A DNA stretch of 42,848 nucleotides from Desulfocapsa sp. (GTDB lineage: Bacteria > Desulfobacterota > Desulfobulbia > Desulfobulbales > Desulfocapsaceae), in assembly GCA_022712895.1 (NCBI GenBank), contig JAFLJS010000024.1, positions 1 through 42,848 on the forward strand. The letters are read 5' to 3'. Of this stretch, positions 1-5,919 are shown in pieces; position 1 is the first letter of the stretch; each line of letters begins with the position of its first letter. Under the pieces are notes generated by a model. That model saw only the letters and a program-made list of their open reading frames with translations. It searched no databases and was not told where the DNA came from. Position numbers and translations under genes: made by a program.

Positions 1-2
1 GT

Positions 3-74
3 TCGCTAATTTTAGCGATTATTTTCTTGACATGTCTGTCTGGTTGGTTATATTGTTCGCTAGATTGAGCGAAC
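3..74 (+). promoter_or_regulatory. Promoter with twin palindromic operators
   Basis: TTGACA (27-32) and TATATT (49-54) are separated by 16 bp, a near-consensus sigma-70 promoter reading into the XRE gene at 109. Two related palindromes bracket it: 3-18 (arms TCGCTAA/TTAGCGA) and 55-74 (arms GTTCGCT/AGCGAAC). Both share the half-site TCGCTA-like core and lie 52 bp apart. The second covers the expected transcription start. This is the layout of an autorepressed phage- or ICE-type XRE regulator; that the adjacent XRE protein binds here is inference. Confidence 0.75.
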
Positions 75-108
75 TTCCTATACGCTTAAAAACAAAGGAG
101 GAAATGCG

Positions 109-486
109 ATGAAAAGTTTCAGGAAAATCGTATCAGAAAAAAGAAGAGAAAAAAAACTAACTCTCAGAAAATTAGGGGAGTTAACTGGAATCTCTGCGAG
201 CTACTTATCTGAAATCGAAAATGGAGTAAAATTACCCCCTAAAGATAAGGATAAAATTAAAAAATTGGCGAATACTTTGGGGTATGAATTTAAACGTCTA
301 CTTACTTTGGCTCAAAAAGAGCGTACAAAGGGTAAGATACCAAATGTTCTGGAAAGGTTATTTGGACAAGATGATGAACTTGCTTTGGGGCTATGCCGTG
401 AAGCTGAAAAGGATGATACTAATTTTGAAGAATTAAGAGAAGTTTTCAAGGATGCCCTAAAATCATGGGAGGCGAAGAAAAAGTAA
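109..486 (+). CDS. XRE-family HTH transcriptional regulator
   Basis: 125-residue DNA-binding protein. An N-terminal helix-turn-helix of the Cro/CI (XRE) type spans about residues 5-60, with the typical core LRKLGELTGISASYLSEIENG. The C-terminal half is charged and has no recognised domain. The start ATG is preceded by a strong ribosome-binding site (AAAGGAGG, 7 bases upstream). The stop overlaps the start of the next gene (TAATG), so the two are translationally coupled. XRE plus ImmA/IrrE pairs are known from ICEs, prophages and defence islands, where the protease inactivates the repressor. The twin palindromes at 3-74 are the probable operators. Confidence 0.9.
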   Translation: MKSFRKIVSEKRREKKLTLRKLGELTGISASYLSEIENGVKLPPKDKDKIKKLANTLGYEFKRLLTLAQKERTKGKIPNVLERLFGQDDELALGLCREAEKDDTNFEELREVFKDALKSWEAKKK

Positions 487-1109
487 TGGGAAATTTAAAT
501 TTAAATCAAAAAGTACCCGTTGTTAGGCCTCTCAGCAGAGCGAGAATTGAAAACGACACATTGAAGTTCCTCAAACAGCACCAGCCAGATTCACTTAAAT
601 ACGCACAGGAAGTGGATATCGAAGCTATTTTTGAAATTGTTATTCCCCAAATTAAACCCGGACTAAAAACACGGTATGTTGATTTGTCTTCTATAGGATC
701 AGGTATCATGGGATATACAGATGCTAATAATAAGGTTTGCTGTATACATCAAGAGCTATATGAGGCTGCATTAGCTGATCCAACTTCTTCCGAAGGTAGA
801 CGTTTTAGAGCAACAGTAGCCCATGAAATTTCACATTGTCTCTATCACTATTCTTATTTGAAGACTTTTCAATCATTTTGCTCAGTAGCTGGTAAAAACA
901 CTTTAATGAGAAAACGCAGCGATATCCCTGCATACAAAGATCCTGAATGGCAGGCATGGGAACAAGCTGGAGCATTATTGATGCCTAAGCCATGCATTGA
1001 GAAGCTAATAGAGGAAGGAAAGAGTGCTTGGGAAATTGCAGATATTTTTAATGTTAATCCAGTTTTCGTGCAAGGTAGGATCGAAAGGTTGAATAAATTA
1101 AAAAAATAA
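486..1109 (+). CDS. ImmA/IrrE-family metallopeptidase
   Basis: 207 residues from the ATG that overlaps the XRE stop codon as TAATG. An upstream in-frame ATG at 465 exists, but GGGAGG at 467-472 is well placed for the 486 start. The zinc-protease motif HEISH (residues 113-117 from this start) sits in the context VAHEISHCLYH, as in ImmA/IrrE peptidases, and the C-terminal part has the usual amphipathic helices. In ICEBs1 and Deinococcus, members of this family cleave their partner XRE repressor; here the partner is the gene immediately upstream. The likely job is derepression of the promoter at 27-54 after a stress or infection cue, which is inference. Confidence 0.85.
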   Translation: MGNLNLNQKVPVVRPLSRARIENDTLKFLKQHQPDSLKYAQEVDIEAIFEIVIPQIKPGLKTRYVDLSSIGSGIMGYTDANNKVCCIHQELYEAALADPTSSEGRRFRATVAHEISHCLYHYSYLKTFQSFCSVAGKNTLMRKRSDIPAYKDPEWQAWEQAGALLMPKPCIEKLIEEGKSAWEIADIFNVNPVFVQGRIERLNKLKK

Positions 1110-1143
1110 GGCTGCCAAATCTAACGCAGACAGGCAGCCCTTT
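1110..1143 (+). terminator. Rho-independent-like terminator after ImmA gene
   Basis: Inverted repeat GGCTGCC (1110-1116) and GGCAGCC (1133-1139), followed by CTTT. It begins directly after the stop codon at 1109. The T-run is short, so termination may be partial. Confidence 0.5.
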
Positions 1144-1211
1144 GACTTTGAAAAAAGTCGGTAAAAATATTGTGGTAAATATTTTCTATCCCGGCAGAAA
1201 CTCAAAGTCAA
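1142..1211 (+). other. Nested palindromes in leader of small ORF
   Basis: An outer perfect 10-bp inverted repeat, TTGACTTTGA (1142-1151) and TCAAAGTCAA (1202-1211), encloses an inner perfect 8-bp pair, AAAATATT (1164-1171) and AATATTTT (1178-1185). The element ends 14 bases before the Shine-Dalgarno of the ORF at 1240. TTGACT at 1142 could also act as a -35 box with a poor -10 at 1165-1170. A structured leader or an operator are both possible. Confidence 0.4.
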
Positions 1212-1239
1212 GGCAATATTGCGAAAGGAGGTGATATGC

Positions 1240-1374
1240 TTGGCTTTGAAAAAGATAGTAACTAAGAGGAAAAAGGGAAACCTAATCTTTGTTAAGTCGT
1301 TTCGACATTGGCGTAGCGGCAAAATAATAAAGGCTTCCGACTACGGGAAAAAGGCGTTTGTCTTTTCTAGATAA
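1240..1374 (+). CDS. Small basic protein, 44 residues, TTG start
   Basis: A textbook Shine-Dalgarno (AAAGGAGGTGAT, 1224-1235) stands in front of TTG at 1240. From there a 44-codon frame reads LALKKIVTKRKKG..., contains FRHWRSGKIIKASDYGKKAF, and ends at TAA 1372-1374. The alternative ATG at 1236 gives only 9 codons, and GTG at 1231 is inside the ribosome-binding site. The RHWRSGK..A.DYG-KAF pattern resembles short uncharacterised proteins I have seen near mobile regions of related genomes; this is recollection, not a search. Product is very basic. Function unknown; its position between the XRE/ImmA pair and the deaminase system suggests an accessory role. Confidence 0.6.
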   Translation: MALKKIVTKRKKGNLIFVKSFRHWRSGKIIKASDYGKKAFVFSR

Positions 1375-1452
1375 ACAACAAGTTTGTGGGGAGGAGACTG
1401 TATTTCTCTCCACAAACAATTTTCAAGACATAACTCTTTGATAAAGGAAAAT

Positions 1453-1680
1453 ATGATGGATAATTATCACATAACTAAAGCTGGGAAACAATGGAAACTA
1501 AAAAAAGAAGGTAACGAAAGAGCCTCCATTGTCACGGACACAAAAAAAGAAATCATCAATCAAACTAGAACGTTTATGGACAATAAAGTAGCATCCGTTA
1601 AAATTCATAAGGGAAACGGAAGGTTTCAGGAGGAGCGAACTTATCAGAGGATAAACGACCCAAGAAAAAGTAAAGGTTAA
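1453..1680 (+). CDS. DUF2188-like small protein
   Basis: 75 residues from ATG 1453 (AAGGA 1444-1448 supplies the ribosome-binding site; an adjacent ATG at 1456 is equally possible). The sequence has the DUF2188 pattern: HITKAGKQWKLKKEGNERAS, a central helix of about 25 residues, then a C-terminal KIHKGNGRFQEERTY segment. Family members are small single-domain proteins of unknown function, frequent in mobile DNA. A longer in-frame ATG at 1384 lacks a ribosome-binding site and adds non-conserved residues. It ends 4 bp before the -10 box of the putative RNA at 1690. Confidence 0.7.
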   Translation: MMDNYHITKAGKQWKLKKEGNERASIVTDTKKEIINQTRTFMDNKVASVKIHKGNGRFQEERTYQRINDPRKSKG

Positions 1681-1683
1681 CAT

Positions 1684-1689
1684 TATAAT
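1684..1689 (+). promoter_or_regulatory. -10 box for candidate regulatory RNA
   Basis: Perfect TATAAT at 1684-1689, right after the DUF2188-like stop codon. No good -35 box is visible 17 bp upstream. Predicted start of transcription is about 1696, at the base of the hairpin described next. Confidence 0.4.
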
Positions 1690-1873
1690 GGTATTCAGCT
1701 GAAAACCACTACGTCAAGTTTCTTTTTTGCTTGGGCTAGTTTCCGGTACCTTCCACGCTTAGTGTCGTGATGTTTTCAGCTGATACCGGTCTTTTTCGCC
1801 ACCTGCTCAGCCACACGAGCATACCTTGTTTATTTTAAATTGTTCAGGATCGTTCTTTGAAAAACGAATCCTG
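1690..1873 (+). ncRNA. Candidate AvcI/DifV-like inhibitory RNA region
   Basis: Long hairpin: left arm 1690-1706 and right arm 1772-1787 pair over 16 bp with one bulge (core TTCAGCTGAA), and the right arm is followed by CGGTCTTTTT, a terminator-like tail ending near 1796. A second hairpin lies at 1845-1873 (CAGGATCGTT with AACGAATCCTG, one bulged base). The region is non-coding on both strands and sits directly upstream of the AvcD-like gene at 1947. In Vibrio cholerae and E. coli the AvcI/DifV RNA that keeps the deaminase inactive is encoded in exactly this position. Identification is by position and structure only; I see no recognisable primary-sequence match. Confidence 0.5.
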
Positions 1874-1946
1874 TCATCATCCACAGCTTGTGACTTAGGT
1901 CATTGGTCAGCTTTTGATTAAATTAACGCAAATGGGCATATGAATC

Positions 1947-3710
1947 ATGACGGACTTATCTGATGGAATTGATGCAATCTATGAGAATAGGAAGAAATTT
2001 ATAATTATAGGACTGACAGGGCGTACTGGCTCTGGATGTAGTTCTGCTGCTCGAATTCTATCTGAATCAATAGAAAACATAACACTCCCAAAAGCAAAAT
2101 TATGTGGAGATGGTGACGACAGGAAATATAAAATAATCTACGATTTTGCTCAAAACAATTGGGAAAAATTTCACTGGATACAGATTAAGGATGTCATTAC
2201 TTCATTTATTCTTGATAATTCATTTTCTGACTTTGAAGAGTTTGTGTCAGACATTCTGGCAAACGGGTCAACAACTAAAGAGCAAATAAAAGAACAACTT
2301 CGTAATGCAATAAAAGAACAATACACTCTACTGTATACTGAACGAGACAAATTAAATACAGAAAGAAAAGAACTTGAGTCGGCAAGCATAATAGAAAAAG
2401 ATAAAATTGAGTCTCGGAGAGAAAAATCTTATAAGTTTTATTTTGAAACACTTCCTCCATTCACTAAAGAACTTAGAGAAACCTTAAACATATTGTCTGG
2501 AGATAGTTACACTAAAATATATCAAGTAGTTGGTGACAATATTAGAGCATCAGGCAAGGCATTTGATAATAATTTTAATGCAAAAAATATCTATCGAATA
2601 TCTATCAGAGTAAATAAAATCATTAAAATTTTCACAAAGAGAGCCAAGAAAAATAAAGATAATGTTTACATTGTTATAGATACACTTAGAAACCCTTTTG
2701 AAGCCATTTATTTCAGAGAAAGGTATGCAGCATTTTATTTGCTTTCTATTAACACCAAAAATGTCCACAGAGAATATAGGCTAAAAAAATTATTAAACTT
2801 AAACGATGCTCAACTCGAAGATATTGATAAAAAAGAAGGCGAGCATGACTATGATGATGAAAATTTTTTCATATCTCAAAACATCCCCAAATGTATAGAA
2901 TTGTCTGATATACATATAAATAATCCGCATGTCGCAGAAGACGACTTTAGCACTCTGAAAAAACAATTAGCTTGGTATGTTTCTCTAATAATGCACCCCG
3001 GATTAGTCACACCATCAAGGGAAGAAAGATGTATGCAGATTGCTTATAATGCTAAACTAACATCAGGGTGTATCTCTAGACAAGTTGGCGCAACAATAAC
3101 AAATGAGGCAAATTCTGTTAGGGCAATTGGTTGGAATGATCCAGCTCAAGGCCAATCACCATGTTTGTTGAGGAATGTAAGTGATGTCTTAAACAGTGAG
3201 GACGGAACAGTATATAGTCAATTTGAGAAAAACAATAAAGAATTTAGAGATGAAATCAAAAGTAAATATGAGGACAAATTAACGGAAGAAGCCATTATTA
3301 AAAAACTGTGCGGCAGAAATGTTTCATATTGTTTTAAAAAGCTAAAAAACGAGGTAGACAAAAAGAAAAATAAGGGAGGAAATCAGGTACATACTAGATC
3401 ATTACACGCAGAAGAAAATGCTTTTTTACAAATTGTTAAATATGGAGGAACTGGAATTAAAGGAGGCTTTCTTTATACGACAGCAAGTCCATGTGAATTA
3501 TGTTCAAAAAAAGCGTATCAGCTAGGTATTAAGAAAATTATTTACATTGATCCTTATCCCGGCATAGCCAAAGATCATTTCTTACGTATTGGAACAGATT
3601 ATCCATCACTTGTACTATTCCACGGTGCAATTGGAAGAGCATACAATCAATTGTTTGAATCGGTTATTCCCTATAAGGATGAATTAGAGATCATTTTCAG
3701 ATCAGAATAA
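1947..3710 (+). CDS. avcD: Anti-phage deoxycytidylate deaminase, AvcD/DcdV-like
   Basis: 587 residues. The N-terminal P-loop kinase-like domain begins IIIGLTGRTGSGCSS (residues 19-33), in which the Walker A lysine position is Cys31, as I recall for the AvcD/DcdV family. A helical, charged middle region follows. The C-terminal zinc-dependent dCMP/CMP-deaminase domain carries the catalytic signature H487-A-E489 and P515-C516-x-x-C519. Family members deaminate dCTP/dCMP on phage infection, depleting nucleotides, and are held inactive by an RNA encoded just upstream; 1690-1873 is the candidate here. AT-rich codon use matches neighbouring accessory genes. No strong Shine-Dalgarno is visible before the ATG. 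The alternative, an ordinary comEB-type dCMP deaminase, is excluded by the large N-terminal NTPase domain. Confidence 0.87.
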   Translation: MTDLSDGIDAIYENRKKFIIIGLTGRTGSGCSSAARILSESIENITLPKAKLCGDGDDRKYKIIYDFAQNNWEKFHWIQIKDVITSFILDNSFSDFEEFVSDILANGSTTKEQIKEQLRNAIKEQYTLLYTERDKLNTERKELESASIIEKDKIESRREKSYKFYFETLPPFTKELRETLNILSGDSYTKIYQVVGDNIRASGKAFDNNFNAKNIYRISIRVNKIIKIFTKRAKKNKDNVYIVIDTLRNPFEAIYFRERYAAFYLLSINTKNVHREYRLKKLLNLNDAQLEDIDKKEGEHDYDDENFFISQNIPKCIELSDIHINNPHVAEDDFSTLKKQLAWYVSLIMHPGLVTPSREERCMQIAYNAKLTSGCISRQVGATITNEANSVRAIGWNDPAQGQSPCLLRNVSDVLNSEDGTVYSQFEKNNKEFRDEIKSKYEDKLTEEAIIKKLCGRNVSYCFKKLKNEVDKKKNKGGNQVHTRSLHAEENAFLQIVKYGGTGIKGGFLYTTASPCELCSKKAYQLGIKKIIYIDPYPGIAKDHFLRIGTDYPSLVLFHGAIGRAYNQLFESVIPYKDELEIIFRSE

Positions 3711-3851
3711 ATAAGCTAACCGAAGAACCGACTAGTGATTTATGTTCACCATTCTTAACAGAGATAAGCCTTTCCAAGACTTAAATGAATGGTTTCTGTT
3801 TTTCCTCTAAGGTTTGAAGTACCACATCGAATGCATTGAAACGCTATTCAC

Positions 3852-3987
3852 CCAAATAGTTGGTACAAAAACTTCCATGTCCAAAATAGTGTAATTTGAC
3901 AGACATAATCCAACCTCTCGCAAAGGCACATCAGTTTGTGTTCAAAATAGTCATTTCCTTATTTCTTGGCATAATGTCCAGAATAGT
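3852..3987 (+). repeat. Four imperfect copies of CCAAAATAGT motif
   Basis: Copies at 3852-3860 (one A shorter), 3881-3890, 3942-3951 and 3978-3987 (CCAGAATAGT). The second and fourth extend to about 20 bp of similarity (ATGTCCARAATAGT then GTAAT). Clustered short direct repeats just upstream of a first ORF are typical of IS21-family left ends, so this may be an insertion-sequence remnant. A bound regulator is the alternative. Confidence 0.4.
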
Positions 3988-4023
3988 TTGTAATGTTTTT
4001 AACTTTTAAACGGGAGGTCACAC

Positions 4024-4083
4024 ATGGCAAATGGAAATGAACTCAAGAGTCAGATACAGCAGGGTGTCATTCTAAAATTTTAG
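4024..4083 (+). pseudogene. Truncated 19-codon ORF, possible transposase start
   Basis: GGGAGG at 4012-4017 stands 6 bases before ATG 4024. The frame reads MANGNELKSQIQQGVILKF and stops at TAG 4081. A good ribosome-binding site on so short a frame, directly downstream of the repeat cluster, suggests the beginning of a deleted gene, plausibly a transposase. No homologous remainder is visible downstream. Confidence 0.3.
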
Positions 4084-4116
4084 GGTCTTCTTTCTAAGGA
4101 ATCTCCCCCGTTATAG

Positions 4117-4153
4117 GTGCGCACTTAACTGCGCACTCCTTTTCTTTTTTTTG
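4117..4153 (+). terminator. Intrinsic terminator
   Basis: GTGCGCA (4117-4123) and TGCGCAC (4130-4136) form a 7-bp GC-rich stem with a 6-base loop, followed by TCCTTTTCTTTTTTTT. Strong rightward terminator. It may end transcription from the AvcD gene or from the vanished element. Confidence 0.7.
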
Positions 4154-4459
4154 ATATATGTCATTCAAATACAATACCTTATGCCGTGCGACTCCTTTGT
4201 GCGCAGGCACCGATATAATTTCTATGTCAGGGGGCATTTTGGTGCGAACCTAACTGCTAGCCATGCAGCAAAAGACGAGGTGAATGACTACTTCTCAGTC
4301 ACACGACATGTTACCCCTTGAAAACAGATAATTATTTATTCACAGTCTGTTAGACAGGGGCATGGAGTAGAAAGGTCACTGAAATGTAGGAGGCTTCAGG
4401 TAACGTTTATTTCTATTGAAAGGTACTCATTTTGGGTTTTGGATCAAAAGGAAGTTTAA

Positions 4460-5905
4460 TCATGCTTTGGTGGCAAGTTGATCATATGCAAGTAAACTGG
4501 CAGGATCAAATGAGTCAAATTCCCATCTTGGTAAACGTCTCTTATCTTCTTTATATTCTTTCAAAAGGTGTTCTAAATCACTTGGCTTAGAAATATGCAA
4601 TAGACATTTAACATTGTCAAAATAACTTGATGATATCGATCGAGCAAAAATTTCAAATGGTCGTTGAAAATGACCAACATAAACTAAAGTATCTGGGAAC
4701 CATGATTCAGGGTATGCACTACTGGTTTCGGACTTCATGAATAGAACGAAATCGGCTTGCATTAAATATCTAAATTCGATTCCTGATGATTTGGTACGTT
4801 GCTTAAGGGTATCAGCACATAACGAAAGTCGATTGAGTTCCAATCGTTGGTTCCTATGATCAAAAGATGGCAAATATTTACGAAATACACCATATCCAAC
4901 CATCACTTCGTTGCCATAATCGGGAACATCTGACACATAAAATTGTTGTGTCAATAACAGGTTTATTTCATTAAATCTGTCCAGTTTGAGAAATATTGCA
5001 ACCATATACAAAAAGAGTTCATGAATAATAAATCTGAAATTATCAAAGTCTGATTTGTTCCATGCCCTTACATGCTCTGGTCGATGCATATAAGGTATTA
5101 AAGATTCAAAAAAACGATGTAATTTCAACATATTTTCTTCTGTAGGACAGTAATGAGCAATAGCGAAAAATAAACGGATTGCTTCATTCCGATATGGAAG
5201 AAATCTTTCTACATTTTCTATTACGGCATCATCAAAATCACCTTCAACATCTCCCAACCTGAACTTTTCAATATTTTTTGAAAAAATGGATAAGTATTCA
5301 TCAATAGCACCTGATACATAAGGTTTATCGTCTTTGATTGCAGATATTGCACGTTTGCAAGAAGATGTTGTACCTAATGCAATACCATCTGACTCATCAA
5401 GAAATGATGGTCGTTTTCCCAATGCAGGTTTTACATGAAGTGGCTTTCCGTATATCCACCTCAACAAGGTTTCAAAATTTTCGGAATAATTGTCCGGCTC
5501 ACTTAAATCAATATATATTCGTGACTTGTAGTAAGTAGGTAGGAAGGGCTTTCCTTCTTCATCCTTTTCAACAACAACAGCAACAAACTTATCCTGTTCT
5601 TGTTGGTCATAAACTTCTTTAGAAATGATCTGAGTTTCAGTACCGACTCCTCCTGCACGCCCATCAGCCTTCTTCGCATATGTTTCATCGGATACAATAA
5701 TAACTTTTTCGATAGAAGGATCAGTGACCATTTTTTCCATAAATGCCACTGAATCATGCCCTTCTTTTAAATCCCATTTATCCAATATGATCTCAACACC
5801 TGATTCTTGTAATTCTGTGGCTAATTCTAACACCCACTGCTCATGTGCTTGATCAGACCAACTATACGATATAAATAGTTTTGGATTTTCCATTGTTGTA
5901 GCCAT
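4460..5905 (-). CDS. SEFIR/TIR-domain protein downstream of hsdR
   Basis: 481 residues. Residues 8-160 form a SEFIR-type TIR-like domain: KLFISYSWSDQAHEQWVLEL at the start, then VEIILDKWDLKEGHD, VIIVSDETYAKKADGR and FVAVVVEKDEEGKPFLPTYYKSRIYIDL. The remaining 320 residues are helical, with no recognised domain. TIR and SEFIR domains in bacterial defence commonly act as NAD-cleaving or signalling effectors; activity here is inference. The gene lies 14 bp after the hsdR stop with no clear ribosome-binding site, so it is probably translated by coupling and is the last gene of the hsd operon. A second in-frame ATG (codon 5) is an equally plausible start. Confidence 0.82.
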   Translation of the reverse strand: MATTMENPKLFISYSWSDQAHEQWVLELATELQESGVEIILDKWDLKEGHDSVAFMEKMVTDPSIEKVIIVSDETYAKKADGRAGGVGTETQIISKEVYDQQEQDKFVAVVVEKDEEGKPFLPTYYKSRIYIDLSEPDNYSENFETLLRWIYGKPLHVKPALGKRPSFLDESDGIALGTTSSCKRAISAIKDDKPYVSGAIDEYLSIFSKNIEKFRLGDVEGDFDDAVIENVERFLPYRNEAIRLFFAIAHYCPTEENMLKLHRFFESLIPYMHRPEHVRAWNKSDFDNFRFIIHELFLYMVAIFLKLDRFNEINLLLTQQFYVSDVPDYGNEVMVGYGVFRKYLPSFDHRNQRLELNRLSLCADTLKQRTKSSGIEFRYLMQADFVLFMKSETSSAYPESWFPDTLVYVGHFQRPFEIFARSISSSYFDNVKCLLHISKPSDLEHLLKEYKEDKRRLPRWEFDSFDPASLLAYDQLATKA

Positions 5906-5919
5906 TTGTGAGAAAAAAA

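Larger units (their letters stand above)
3711..4459. other. Intergenic region with mobile-element debris
   Basis: About 750 bp between two convergent defence units, with no intact gene. It holds four copies of a (C)CAAAATAGT motif (3852-3987), a truncated ORF with a good ribosome-binding site (4024-4083), a strong GC-rich hairpin with a T-run (4117-4153), and a pair of 17-bp direct repeats (4116-4132 and 4241-4257, 15/17 identical). From 4260 to 4459 I see nothing interpretable. Confidence 0.6.

Noticed and set aside
1684-1946. Retron msr/msd RNA
   Set aside because: The long hairpin recalls a retron RNA, but the downstream gene is a deaminase fusion with no reverse-transcriptase motifs such as YADD.
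4376-4459. Additional gene between the terminator and the SEFIR stop
   Set aside because: Only short frames without ribosome-binding sites.
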